In this document: positions 23,474 to 35,867 of the stretch, in pieces | Layout: each line of letters begins with the position of its first letter | Numbering within the stretch: the stretch's first letter is position 1 | Translations under genes and position numbers: made by a program | DNA from: Steinernema hermaphroditum | Taxonomy: Eukaryota > Nematoda > Chromadorea > Rhabditida > Steinernematidae | Length of the DNA: 64,000 nucleotides | Assembly (NCBI GenBank): GCA_030435675.1 | Contig: CM059621.1 | Span: forward strand, 5,084,001-5,148,000 | Direction of reading: 5' to 3' | The notes under the pieces: generated by a model | The model's database searches: none | What the model was told of the DNA's origin: nothing | The model's input: only the letters and a program-made list of their open reading frames with translations

Positions 23474-26117
23474 TTAAACTTAACTCAACTTAAACCTTCA
23501 TTTCCACAAAATGCAGGGAGTCAGATCAGTCAGACAGGTCAACTCTATCCAGGGCGTTCTCTATTTCGGTCTATTCTCAATCATCATACTGATCATTTCA
23601 TCAACAGTTCTATTTTCAAACATCAAAATCGTCCCTAAATTACGTAAATCTCCCGCTGGTGGCCATCAGGCGGCCATTGATTGATTGCATTATTTTAGGC
23701 GCAGAGCGGTCGGCCGCTTTCTGGAGGACATGTGTCGCTCCGGACGCCCCGAAACATAATCAGCGCTCGCCTCCGGAGTGGAGGCGATCGTTTTTGCGCG
23801 CCGCCGGGGCCATTATTTACAAAATGTTTCGTGTGAGAAAAACGTGTCATTGAGAGGCGGGAGAGGAAGAGAAATGGCGCCCTCCGACGGAAACATCGGA
23901 TTTGAATTATCGTCGCCCTCGGAGGGACACTCGGGGAGGTGTGTAACAATTTGTTTTCATTTTTAGTTTTAGCTGTTCGGCTAATTAAGTATTAATTAGT
24001 TTTTGTCGCGCGGTGGGTGGTATTTGAGAACTTGTGCCTATTAGGTATGGCACTTATGGTACCCTGCAAATAGGTAACTGGTAGTTTGTTATTATTCTTG
24101 TTCGTACACCTTCAATGTTGTGCTTTTCGAATGATCAATATCATGAAACCAGCATGCAATTTGACTCATCGAGGACGTTTTTCACCAAGACAATCACCAC
24201 TCAAACATGAAGGTGGTAGGACGGTAGATAGCGGCTTATAGCGCAGTAAGTGTGATCTATGTCATGAAATAGATCGTCATCCGGTTGTCCCCTTGTTCAA
24301 TACGTTTCATAGGGATACCAATTTCCAAAACATTTCCGTGTCCTTCTTCCCATTTATGTGAATCGTTGTGAGCTAAAAAGAACGAAACTCCGCGCTTCAA
24401 CAGTTCCAAACGTCGTTAAAATGCAGCATTAGTGACGTTCTCTTCTACATTTTTTTTCCGTCGAAACTGGCAGGGCGAAAAAATGGCTTTTTCTCTTTGA
24501 AGTGCAGAGTCAATTCTCCACAAGGACATAAATCATGGTTCTAGAAGCAAATTTCGAACATGGACAAAGCGTTCGTTGAGCGCTCTATATGGGAGATGAG
24601 GTGCTCATCGATAAGTCCATGTTCGTCTTTGAATAAGGCGTACCGTCTAAATTTGATTCTGCTATATTCACAATTTGTATTTGTCAATCGTTGCTAGCAA
24701 GATTTCTGCTTGCTTTCTGTTTGTTTGTATAACCTTTTATAAGTGGCTTATTTGTACGATTCGTGGACCTGTTGTGTTTTTCGGCTATTTCACAGCATTA
24801 TTTTTGGAAAAGCACTTCACCTGCTTCAGTGATTTCCGAACCCGCACTTGTGTTTTTCACTAGCACATATCCGAGTTTAATGGATATTCCATTAAACATT
24901 CTCAACATGTAATCAAGTATGATTCCACTTCCCCTCTGACACATCCTGTTTTGAATCGGCACGCTAAGATCTTAGTTCCTCGTTCACCGCCATTCGTGGT
25001 AGCGTATTCATTCTACAATGTGCCTCATTCTTTTCCGTCTTTTTTCTTCGGAAAAGAGTACGCCTTTAGGTCGTCTACTCCTCTATTCAGTCAGGACAAA
25101 TTTAAGATAATTGGCGAAAGGCGTGTACGCGCTTCCTTAAGTACACGCGCATGTCAATCTCTGTGTTCTTTGCCCGTTCACGCTAAGCACTCGGCTTGCT
25201 TAGAATTCACAATAACTGTGGCTAGTTTCTTGTTTGAATCTGCTTTGAGTTGCATCTTCTATCGGCTTGGGACGGCACACATCATCGCTATTAGTGATTA
25301 GCTGTTCATTGTGGCGGTCTTTTCCGTGCGTTTTCTTGATGAATAATTGGCTTGTCAACAAAAGGGAGCCAATCGTAAAGTAGCAAATTTCATTGTTCAC
25401 TGTTTCGACTACTATGTATGTACACATTGAGGTGTTTGCGTCCACTTTTCAAATTTTTTCAAATTTTTTTTTTTCTTTTCAAACATTAACAATGACCAAT
25501 TAGATTGCACTGCGCACTATAAGTATCTTGATGATTGAGCATAGGTTTGGAGTCATTCCGATATCAGACACCTTTGTTTGTGCCACCGAAAACCCTTCTC
25601 AGCAATCCATGCACACGTTTTTGGAACTAATAGGTCCCACATCGTTGTTATGGTGTGCTTTACCCGAATGCACATTATTGGACATTATCATTTGTGCCGG
25701 TGGCGATCCGTCGAGTCGCTCTATCAGACAAGGGAACTTTTAAAGGTGCCATGGCACACTAGTACTAGTAACTGAGTATATTATTCCTGCAAAACAATTA
25801 GCTGCCCATGGGTACTCTGGTCACACTAAAAAGACATATAAAAAAGACGGACCAGACGTGAATCACTGGTGCAGCTAATATAGGCAGCTAATATCTTGCA
25901 GGGGTAATACACTTAGGTAGTAGTACTATTGTACCAAATTTCAGCCGAATCGGCCGAGGGCACCTGTAAATGCTGTGAAGTTGTCCGGTGGAGTTCAGTC
26001 GTTCTTTGCCGACGTTCTTAGCGCCTGGCTCCCAGAAGGCTTGGAACACCAGAGTGTCATAGTTCCAACGTTTAAATGCGTTACCACCCCAACACCCGCG
26101 CCGCCACATTCCGAGCT

Positions 26118-26345
26118 CTTTGACTCCAACCGCTCCGATGATGGTTCACCCGCTGAGCACTAACATCTCACCTATACGGGAATCATTCATGCCTTACCGA
26201 TGGCCGCCTTCGATTCCGATGACGTGCCGAAGCCGGAAGAAACCTGCTGACTACAATGTGATACTGTGTTTTTTGTGCTTATACGACTACCTGCAGTAGG
26301 TAATGCCGTTCAATTGGGAGGTTAAACGGTGTAAACTAAATGTTG
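26118..26345. repeat. Dispersed non-coding repeat, copy 2
   Basis: It shares CCGCTCCGATGATGG, a conserved spacing to TTTTTGTGCTTAT and a final GTGTAAA block with 2735-2965. It sits just upstream of the ligand-gated channel gene. The 25733-25760 segment upstream (CAAGGGAACTTTTAAAGGTG) also recurs at about 44981-45003 with one mismatch, so this zone is a patchwork of repeats. Confidence 0.45.
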
Positions 26346-26684
26346 ATCTTCGCACCACTTTGCAACAAAGGCCTAAAAAGGGAACCAAATTAGGCATGCT
26401 CTCGACCTCATCATCCATTCTTTTTGTTCTTTAGAAACACCGTTTGCAACATTGCCACTGACGTCAAGATCAATATTGTGCGTGTGTAGGTTGCCTTCCA
26501 CACTGGAGCGTCGCCTCGTCCTAAATATTAAATCGCGACGGGGCCATCCCTTATGGGTATCCATGCCAACGCGTCACACTTTCAGAACCGCTTCCGAACG
26601 CAGCATGTTAAGAGTATTAGTGTCACGAAGGTGATTCTGAGTGTGTATCTTGACGGCGGCATCTTCCTGTCGCCTCCACTCACC

Positions 26685-29088
26685 ATGATGCTCCTTCCTA
26701 TTTATTCGCTTCTTCTTCTATTGGCCCTCCCCGTAAAGGCCATCACCGACGAAATCAACTCCGACAACTTCATTCCACTCACTCGTGAATTTATTGATTT
26801 GCTCAGAAATGAGTCGGCCTATAATCGGTATGCCACGCCAACGCAGTACTTAGGTAAGTGACGTACACAAAAGTGACTTTTTTGAGTTCTTTTAATAACT
26901 GGGGGAGCCAGGTCCTGGAACGTTCAAGTAATCAGAGTATTTTCTTTTAACATTGCCACTTGTTTTTCAATATTTTTCAACAAAGCATCTGGAAAATCCA
27001 CTTTGTGTAGTTTCACACTCGAGGTGCCTTGGCCTAGTCATCAGTGAAGAAAACTCACTTTAAAGATGTCAATTCAATCTTTAAAATTTCCTGTGCCCAT
27101 CATCAAAACATCTTCATCTCTGACCTACCCCTTCTTAGGCCATGCAACAAACGTGTCCATGTCGATGTACATAGAGGGAATCTCCTCCTTCAGCGCTCAA
27201 ACCATGGACTACCATTTGGACATGTACTTTCAACAGGTAATCTAGCAACTATTGGACACGAAAAGAGAGACAAATAATACTGTGCAGGAATGGGCGGACC
27301 CACGGCTTAGACACAATGGCACAGGTCCGGTGCTTGTGCGGGACAAGAAGGTGTTCGAGATGATGTGGCATCCGGACGTCTACTTCGCCAACGCTCGTCA
27401 CGCGAGCTTCCAAGACATCACCGACGATAACTTTTTGGTTTGGGTATATCCTGATGGAAAAATATGGTATGACTGCAGGTTAGATGAGGCTTGTGGACCA
27501 TAGACTCAGCAGTGCTTTAGGATATCACTAATTGTCATATGCATGATGGATTTGTGGAAATATCCATTGGATTCGCAAGTGTGCGAAATGCGGATACTGA
27601 GCTGTAAGAGTTGAAAGACGTTGGCTGACATCACGAATACGATTTAGATGCCTACCCCGAATCTCAACTCCACTTGAGGTGGTCAGAGAGGATACAACCG
27701 CCGATCGATCGAAACATGGATATCAGGATGCCCGATATGCGGCTTATCGATATTAGAACGGGAACTTGTAACGGGACGTATTCTACAGGTAGGGTGAATT
27801 CACCACATTCTCAGGAACTAGTGAACTGCTTTAAAATAATACATAAATAGTGAAGATCACCCTTTTCAAGTAGCAAGAAGTGCGATAACTAAAGTAGCGA
27901 GATATGCATTTAAAAGGAGCAGATTTTCCACTAACTACTACTAACTACCTAAACAGAAACAACCACCATTGATTTCAGGAATTTGGAGTTGCATGACAGC
28001 CGTCTTTCTGGTTGAACGCGAAATGATGCACCACGTCATGCAGACCTACTTCCCCACTGCCCTAATCGTCGTCATATCATGGTACTCCTTTCGAAATCGC
28101 TTCAAATAGACGAACTATCAATTAAGGTTCAACTTCTGGCTGGACATCGACTCCGCACCCGCCAGGGTGTCCCTCTCCATCACCACACTTCTCACGATCT
28201 CCACGCAGGCGAATGCGGTGAAAATGGCGCTGCCAGAAGTCAGCTACATGAAGGCCATCGACGTGTGGATGGGCATGTGCATGGCGTTCGTTTTCGGCGT
28301 CATGATCGAGTTCACCTTCTGCCATTTCGCCAAGAATCAAGAGATGCACCGTAATGACGCGGCGCCGAACCTCATCGTCGACACGACGTTGACTACTCTT
28401 TTCGGAGGCGAAGCCAACATGGAGGAATTGGTAAGTTGAACACTAAGGGATCAAGGAATTTTCGAAGAAATGGGCACTATATTGTCGGTTCTCGCTAAAA
28501 AGAAGAGACATTAGCTCATATAATCTTCAGGGCACCCACAGTGGCATCAGTTGCTTGGAAACCACTTAATTCTAGTCCACTCAAGTCCCTCATAGTCAAC
28601 TTAGGTCCATCTACCTTCCGCTTTATTATTTTGCCCCAAAAAGAGCAATGTAATCTTGCCAAATTACGGTCAATCCCTATTACAGTCACGAGATATCGAG
28701 CGCCAGCGACTGCCCATTCACCACTCCAACTCCATCGAATCGAAACTGCGCATTCCGCCCGAACTGAACGACGACGTGCCGTCGTATTTCATCGGCGCCG
28801 ATCGGCTCAACCAGCGACGAACAAAGAAGCAGAGCGTCTCCAAGCTTCGCGACCAGGTAGTTCGTACTTTTGCCTTCTTCCATTCGCTTTGCATGCCCCT
28901 AACGTCGCTTTTAATCTTTTCAGCTCCTTCAGGTGACGCGCCGGGCCATGAGCTGGAGACGATTCTTGAGGAATCTCCGCGGCCGCGCCGTCGCCAACAA
29001 AATCGACGAAAAGAGCCGAATCGTCTTCCCGGCGACGTTCATCCTCTTCAACTGTGCCTACTGGTCGTTCTACCTGGCGTTCAGCTAA
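26685..29088 (+). CDS. Cys-loop ligand-gated anion channel subunit
   Basis: Nine exons (26685-26853, 27139-27236, 27288-27478, 27521-27603, 27648-27788, 27979-28081, 28127-28430, 28686-28856, 28924-29088) join in frame to 474 residues. The N-terminal MMLLPIYSLLLLLALPVKA is a signal peptide. The extracellular domain includes YFQQEWADPRL and WHPDVYFANAR. A Cys-loop (C-MMDLWKYPLDSQ-C; 'ICMMDLWKYPLDSQVCEMRI') follows. TM1 is about TYFPTALIVVISW. M2 is preceded by SAPARVSLSITTLLTIST; the PAR motif is the mark of anion-selective (GABA/glycine/glutamate-type) channels. M3 is IDVWMGMCMAFVFGVMIEFT. A long charged intracellular loop precedes M4 (TFILFNCAYWSFYLAFS), which ends the protein. Acts as a pentameric chloride channel at the plasma membrane of nerve or muscle; the ligand cannot be read from sequence. 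All introns GT-AG. Confidence 0.94.
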
Positions 29089-29467
29089 GGACGCTTTCGC
29101 TTGGCAAAGGCGCTCAAATACCGGTACTCTGGGGGGAGACGAGCAAGCTTACATGGAATGGCGCCGAAGTGGCGCGGGAATTTGTGATGATTCAGCCGAT
29201 GTTTGTGTAAACGTGTTCTGTCTGAACTTTTTTGTTTGTTGATAAACGCCTTCTCCGTGGAAATCTCGATTTCGACCACTATGCATCGAGATAAACTCTT
29301 CGTTGGGCTACCGTAGGACAACGCGGTAGCCAATAGTCGGCGCACTGCCACTGCATCTTCTGCCCTCCGTCAAATGCACTTTTGCACGTCTAGACTGTGT
29401 AGTGCACCCTTGCACCAGGCGCTCGCTCCCATTCTGGTGGGACCCGCTCAAATCGATCGGTCGAATA

Positions 29468-29912
29468 ATGGCGTTCCAGATCATCACTAGCGTGAGCCCT
29501 TCTCTTTGTTTCTCCACCTACTTCAGCCATTTTCAGCCCTCCAACGACGCGTCGGTTAGAATGATGGACACGGTTGAGTTAGCGCTGAGGAAGTTCCAGA
29601 TCCGTTGCGAGAAAGCCGGTCTCCGTAACGACAAACTCTTCGTCGAGCTGCCGCAGCAAGGTGAGCATCTTACATGCTCGACTTGTGGGTAGAAGACACA
29701 TTACAGTAACGGTGGATACGGCGACGAACCGCGCGACCTCGTCGAACAACAAGACGTTCGTGATGCCGACCGAATCGGAGATGTGGGACACTGCGGAAGC
29801 GAAGAAGATGCGCGGAAACGTCAATCTCGTCTTCTTCAATAACCGACGCGAAGCTGAAAGAAACGAGCAAGAAACGAGCACTGAGCAATCGATTTCACTC
29901 CTGGAACTGTGA
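29468..29912 (+). CDS. Small unrecognised protein (117 aa)
   Basis: Exons 29468-29491, 29537-29660 and 29707-29912 join in frame. The first intron is 45 bp and also open, so it may be retained. I see no family motif. The protein is hydrophilic, with MMDTVELALRKFQIRCEKAG, a Thr/Asn-rich middle and KKMRGNVNLVFFNNRREAER near the end. No signal peptide or membrane span. It ends about 100 bp before the convergent - strand gene at 30013-34391. Call rests on splice-site quality and codon-like composition only. Confidence 0.55.
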
Positions 29913-30012
29913 ATTACGACGGCAAAGTATCTGCCGCTGTCTGACAATAGAAGTGGGAAAAACGATTTAGCAAACTATCACACTATAATCCTAACAATCT
30001 ATGCAATGATTT

Positions 30013-33000
30013 CTAATAAAATTGAGCTAATCTGGCTTGGGTGAACGGTTGCATGGCTCTTAGCCACGATTTCATCGCTTCGACGACCGCCGGACTCTGT
30101 TTGACAACTTCCAAACAATCGATGATCTGAAAAATTCAGCCAAAAAGTATGAATACCCGAGCAATCAACGAGTTACCTTCTTTGCGTACTTGGGCACACT
30201 TACGGTAAGGAAAGTATGTATCCGCTTTGCTGGATCGCTTCTTTCGGACCCACAAATCGTGATCAATCGTGCAGAGATCAGCAGGAGTGATCGTATTTTC
30301 CTGCTTAGCGTAGCGTTGCTTTGATCTGAATAATCGTAACATTAGCTTCCTGAGACCGTTCCAGATCTCACCTTCGCTTAATTCTTTTACTGCGTCTTCA
30401 CATTTACCGAAAACCATCTTTGCCGCATTTGTCTTTTCGACATCGCCCCCGAAAGTGCACAACGTCAAATATCTGCTGACATCATCCCTTCTAAATCCAC
30501 CGATAATAAGCGCGAAGAACGACGTTTGCGTCCATTCGTCGAGATCTCCTGCTTGGGGCTTCGTTAATCCGTCAGTGGCGCCATCTCCTAGGTACAGAGA
30601 CGCTAGCTGATGTAACAATTTCTCATATTCGGGCTAATATAAAGCAGTCAGGAAATACGCACAACACACAACTTTACCCAAGAGGAGACATGCAGTCTCA
30701 CGACATTCCAATGGAAAGAGTCACTTTTGTCGAAGAAAATATCGGCTGCGTTTTCGTGGAGTATGGCAAGTGCATAGCATATAGCCGGAACTGCGATGCT
30801 CGATTCGTGTACTGTCAGAATCGACTTCATCGCCTTAATTAGGTCTGGGCTTAATTCTGCGCTACGCTCCTAAAGGAAAAGACGTTACTAGAGACGAGTG
30901 GAACGACGCTCGATACCTGTTGACAATTCACCGTGTAAACAAACGAGAAGGACAAGCACCTGACGATCTTGCAGAACTGGTGCACAGACGGCGATACCAT
31001 GCGGTAGAATTCCACGAGCAACTCTCTGAAAAGCGAAAGTTGACAGAGAATCAATTTAAAGAAACCCAGTTACCGGTAGAGAAGGTAAGAAAAGTCGGCC
31101 ATCCCTTCCATCTCCTGGATGTGATTCACAAATTCGAAGGCGATCGATTCGCGCACACCTAGCACAACGTCGTCCGTATCTCCTTGATGCACCGCTCGTT
31201 TCAGCATGGCACGCAAATCGCCGACGTTCATCCGCAGGATTATGGAAACAAGATCGCGCACGAGTTTGGGAAGAGTGGCGGCGCTGAGATTCGTTAAGAA
31301 CGGCTCCAATATATGTATAAGCTTCGCGTTATCGTACGATGTGGTTGATTCGTCAATGAATGCGGCCAGAGCGTCGATGATGTCTCCTTTGATGGTGTTG
31401 CTTGGATGTTCGTCGCTACCAAGTTTCTTGACATCTTGGCCGATGAGTCGCTCCATGATTTCTTGCCTTCTGGTGCGCTTTGGCTTTGGAGCGGATTGTT
31501 CTTCACTGGCCGGTTTTTTGACAGCTTGCTTGGTAGGTTCTTCGGCGCTGTGTCTTCTGGTGCGTTTCAACTTCCGGGGTGTATTAGAAGCTCTCTTCTC
31601 CGAAACTTCATCGACGTCCTTCGTGATCAAATCTTCGAGCTTACGGGCATCATCGTCGGAGATTTCCAATCCCTGGCTGAACCTCTTTGATTTCCTGGGC
31701 AGATCAACCAGAGATGGCTTGTTGTTGCGCGCTCGGCGCAACGATGTGGTTGATTCGTCAGTGGTGGTGGCCAAAGCGTCGATGATGTCTCCTTTGATGG
31801 CGCTGCTTGGATTTTCATCGCTACCCAGTTTCTTGACATCTTGGACGATGAGTGGCTCCGTGATTTCTTGTGTTCCGGTGAGCTTTAGCTTTGGAGCGGA
31901 TTGTTCTTCACTAACCGGTTTCTTCACGGCTTGGTCGGTCAGTTCTTCGGCGTTATGTCCTCTGACGTGTTCCGGCTTCCGGGATGCAGTAGAAGCTCTC
32001 TTTTCCGGAACTTCATCGCCGTCCTTCGTGATCAAATCCTCAAGCTTGCGGGCATCGTCGTCCGAGATTTCCAATTCTTGACTCAATCTCTGCGATCTGC
32101 GTTTCGGTTTCCCGGTTGGAGTAGAAGCTCTCTTTTCCGGAACTTCATCGCCGTCCTTCGTGATCAAATCTTCAAGCTTGCGGGCATCGTCCTCGGAGAT
32201 TTCCATTTCTTGGCTCAATCTGTTCGATTTGTGTTTCGGCTCGCGGGGTAGGGTAGAAGCTCTCTTCTCCGGTACTTCATCGACGTCCTTCGTGATCAAA
32301 TCTTCGAGCTTACGGGCATCATCGTCGGAGATTTCCAATCCCTGGGTCAACCTCTTTGATTTCCTGGGCAGATCAACCAGAGATGGCTTGTTGTTGCGCG
32401 CTCGGCGCAACGATGTGGTTGATTCGTCAGTGGTGGCGGCCAAAACGTCGATGATGTCTCCTTTGATGGCGCTGCTTGGATTTTCATCGCCACCCAGTTT
32501 CTTGACATCTTGGTCGATGAGTGGCTCCGTGATTTCTTGTGTTCCGGTGAGCTTTGGCTTTGGAGCGGATTGTTCTTCACTGGCCGGTTTCTTGACAGCT
32601 TGCTTAGTAGGTTCTTCGGCGCTGTGTCTTCTGGTGCGTTTCAACTTCCGGGGTGTATTAGAAGCTCTCTTCTCCGGAACTTCATCGACGTCCTTCGTGA
32701 TCAAATCTTCGAGCTTACGGGCATCATCGTCGGAGATTTCCAATCCCTGGCTGAACCTCTTTGATTTCCTGGGCAGATCAACCAGAGATGGCTTGTTGTT
32801 GCGCGCTCGGCGCAACGATGTGGTTGATTCGTCAGTGGTGGCGGCCGTAGCGTCGATGATGTCTCCTTTGATGGTGCTGCTTGGATGTTCATCGCTATCC
32901 AGTTTCTTGACACCTTGGCCGATGAGTGGCTCCGTGATTTCTTGTCTTCCGGTGCACCTTGGCTTTAGAGCGGATTGTTCTTCACTGACCGGTTTCTTCA

Positions 33001-34391
33001 CGGCTTGGTCGGTCAGTTCTTCGGCGTTATGTCCTCTGACGTGTTCCGGCTTCCGGGATGCAGTAGAAGCTCTCTTTTCCGGAACTTCATCGCCGTCCTT
33101 CGTGATCAAATCCTCAAGCTTGCGGGCATCGTCGTCCGAGATTTCCAATTCTTGACTCAATCTCTGCGATCTGCGTTTCGGCTTCCCGGTTGGAGTAGAA
33201 GCTCTCTTTTCCGGAACTTCATCGCCGTCCTTCGTGATCAAATCTTCAAGCTTGCGGGCATCGTCGTCCGAGATTTCCAATTCTTGACTCAATCTCTGCG
33301 ATCTGCGTTTCGGCTTCTTGGTTGGAGTAGAAGCTCTCTTTTCCGGGACTTCATCGCCGTCCTTTGTGATCAAATCCTCAAGCTTGCGGGCATCGTCGTC
33401 CGAGATTTCCAATTCTTGACTCAATCTCTGCGATCTGCGTTTCGGCTTCCCGGTTGGAGTAGAAGCTCTCTTTTCCGGAACTTCATCGCCGTCCTTCGTG
33501 ATCAAATCTTCAAGCTTGCGGGCATCGTCGTCCGAGATTTCCAATTCTTGACTCAATCTCTGCGATCTGCGTTTCGGCTTCCGGGGTGGACTAGAAGCTC
33601 GCTTTTCCGGAACTTCATCGCCGTCCTTCGTGATCAACTCTTCAAGCCTGCGGGCATCATCGTCGGAGATTTCCAAGTCCTCGCTCAATCTCTTTGATTT
33701 CCTGGGCAGATCAGCTAGCGCATTTTTGTTGTTCGCTCGGCGGAGCTCTGCTTGCAGCATTTCTCTGCGTTTCATCTCATTTCTTAGAAGAGACAACGAC
33801 TCCGCATATTTCTTTATGAGATTCTCGCGCTTCTTCGCCACTTCACAGAACGCTCTCTTGCATTCTTCGTACTTCTCTGTCATTTTCTTGAGTGCGGCGA
33901 TGCTGTTCTGAACGAAAACTTCAGTCTACAAATTGAAAATATGTTCTCTTACCACTGCTTCAGTTTCACGTTCACTGACGACTCGAAGTTTGTCTTGGAT
34001 CACATTGCAGGAGTCCTGTGTTTGACGAAGGAATGTCTTCAGATCTGCAACTTCAAGTTCGAGTGTATGCTTCCCATGATGCAACTCTTCGATGTAGCTC
34101 TGCTGCTCGACGACGACTTTCTGCAACTGCGAAACCTCCTGAAAATAAGTTGATGCCAGAGAAATGAAATCACGAACTTGCCTTCTTCAGATCTTGATTC
34201 GTGGCAATGGACTTCTGTGCATCTCGAACGATCTGGTAAGCGCGTCGGGCGTTTGATCTCGACTCTAAACAGCGCTCACAAGGTGGGTAAGAGGCGTTCG
34301 AACTGCCGCTACTAGACTCGGAAAACGAGGAGTCGGACTGAGAAGAGTCGCTCGACGCCATCTCATCCTGATTCTCCTTGTCAGTTGACAT
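30013..34391 (-). CDS. Large coiled-coil protein with 44-residue tandem repeats and ARM-like C-terminus
   Basis: Seven exons (34391-34182, 34138-33953, 33925-31074, 31025-30917, 30869-30678, 30633-30190, 30126-30013) join in frame to about 1468 residues. N-terminus: Ser/Asp-rich, with a CxxC (PPCERCLES), then a coiled coil (QLQKVVVEQQSYIEELHHGK onward). Exon 3 is 2.85 kb and encodes RRSQRLSQELEISDDDARKL ... ITKDGDEVPEKRAS units of 44 residues, interrupted by longer ~180-residue super-units. After the repeats, helical segments (KLIHILEPFLTNLSAATLPK, VRDLVSIILRMNVGDLRAML) look like HEAT/ARM-type repeats and continue to the end. I do not recognise the protein. Intron 34139-34181 has a GC donor (AAG|GCAAGT). 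The exon 6 donor (GTACGC at 30189) was picked for frame and is the weakest junction. Divergent from whatever lies to the right. Confidence 0.8.
31570..33720 (-). repeat. In-gene tandem repeat array (132-bp unit plus larger super-unit)
   Basis: Within exon 3 of the 30013-34391 gene, near-identical 132-bp units run head to tail at about 33150-33700. Diverged or isolated units occur at about 32000-32330. A longer unit (about 1 kb from about 32640 to 33160 versus 31560 to 32090) is duplicated with few changes, including a block encoding DESTTSLRRARNNKPSLVDL. Frame is kept throughout, so selection keeps it coding. Confidence 0.85.
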
Positions 34392-35449
34392 TTCTATCTG
34401 AGATAAGTGGGAGATAACAGCAGAACACATACAGGAACGCACGAATACAGTAGAAGCACGACTAGGAGCGGAACAACTCAACTCAATTGAGTGGGGACAG
34501 CCGCGTTGCCGAGATCTTTGAGTCCGCGGGATACGAAAATGACCATCCACAATATAGACATGTCACAAAGCAGAAACGGCAAAAAAGCTACGTAGAAAGG
34601 TTCCTGAAGCGAACAGCGCGAGCGGCAAAATATTTTCGAAAATCACTCCGACACAAAGAGACGTTCGCAGCATTGAGAGACAGTCAGACGGTGTCTCACA
34701 GACGGCCTCTCCAGCTCACCCGAACGGGAATCTGAAAACTGTAGCGGTTACCGGTGCACAGAAAACAGTGGCAGCGTAGAAAACCTTTCAAGATGAACTT
34801 TTTACTATGAGTCGTTCCAAACCGCGACATTTCGCCGCGACAAGTGCCTTCACAGGTAATTCGTTTCGGGAGACCCTGGAAAGTCATTTACTGCCTTCCA
34901 ACCAGCGGAACTCGAAACTTGAAAGTCGAAATTCGCACAGCCCTGCTCCCAACTCTGCGAAGTGTCTTTGTGCTAATAGCAAACGGTGAATTAAGTAAAT
35001 GAGAACGGCGGTCCAAGGAGATAGCATTCACCGTCTCTCCGTGAACGTTCTTCCTAATCAACACGGAATTCAAGCGTGTTCTCCAGCGGGGCGTTCATAA
35101 ATTACCGCTCCGGCAAATACAGCGCAGGCGATTCTTCGGCCAATTAATCTCTATGCTCACTTTTAACATATTTCCCGATCAGCCGGGCCCACACTTAAGT
35201 TTACCATTTTACAACTGCGTAATCAAAGTAATTGATGTTGTATTTCTTTCCAACGCTACTATATTATTCAGCTAATCTCCCAAGCGCCCATTTTGTCAAT
35301 CTTCCCGATAATGCAAATCCGCATAAATCCTGGTCGATGCCTTTCTCATCCAAGGCGAAAGATCGTCTTCGTCAAATGGGGCCTGCGTGATAGATATGTA
35401 TTGTAAGATGTGCCATAATTATACAGAATTTAAAGACACATATATTTCA
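34392..35449. other. Intergenic, no gene recognised
   Basis: Holds the presumed promoter side of the 30013-34391 gene. A 60-codon frame at 34807-34989 has no motif, and I do not call it. Confidence 0.5.
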
Positions 35450-35735
35450 TCAACAAAATGAAACTTTCATGAATCTTTGTTCAGTACGACGCAGACGTTT
35501 TGGTGTAGCCAGAATGGAGATTATGGTTTCACGACGTTGTAGCATCGTATGCCCGATCAACGCTGTCATGCCGATGACGAAGATTACGAAAGCGATGATG
35601 ATAGCGGATATGCACACGCACATGGCAAACAGCACCCACTCAAAGCGTTGCTCTGAAAGAAAAGTGCCTGAACGTTAGACGGAGCTTCCAACCTTCAGCT
35701 TGTTCTTCCTCACGGAAGTGGTTGAGGTCCGACAT
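35450..35735 (-). CDS. Small single-pass membrane protein (micro-TM copy 1)
   Basis: Exons 35735-35693 and 35652-35450 join in frame with a phase-1 intron to 81 residues. The short acidic N-terminus MSDLNHFREEEQAE is followed by one membrane span (CVCISAIIIAFVIFVIGMTA) and a basic tail (MLQRRETII...KRLRRTEQRF). An extra upstream exon extending the N-terminus (acceptor near 35778) is possible. The layout resembles the genes at 37978-38256 and 39566-39864: a short first exon, a phase-1 intron just before the span, Cys at the span start, Arg-rich stretch after it. Function unknown. Confidence 0.6.
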
Positions 35736-35867
35736 TGCGCCGTCGACGGCAAACAACAATGGTGGCTCTCGAGATTGCTGATGGGAAAACCGCTTAAACA
35801 AAGCTGATTACAAAGTCAGCTGAGCATATGACTCACACACCATTTCTAATTCCCGATATTACGTTCG

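Larger units (their letters stand above)
14800..26684. other. Gene-poor region of about 11.9 kb
   Basis: Apart from the tRNA-like element (18959-19025), the palindromic MITE (23046-23473) and dispersed repeats, I recognise no gene here. Open frames are short and show no conserved motifs. TATAAAAGGG-like boxes occur near 16926 and 20285, followed by nothing I can read as coding. Two GC-rich islands stand out in the AT-rich background, about 19400-19700 and 23640-23960; both are plausible regulatory or unannotated 5' regions. A T-rich run lies at 25450-25480. The region lies between the top-2 promoter side (-) and the channel gene promoter side (+), so it is the upstream region of both. Confidence 0.6.

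Noticed and set aside
31206..33911. Long + strand frames of 240-331 codons
   Set aside because: Antisense of the repeat exon; the - strand frame is far longer and joins in frame to six other exons.
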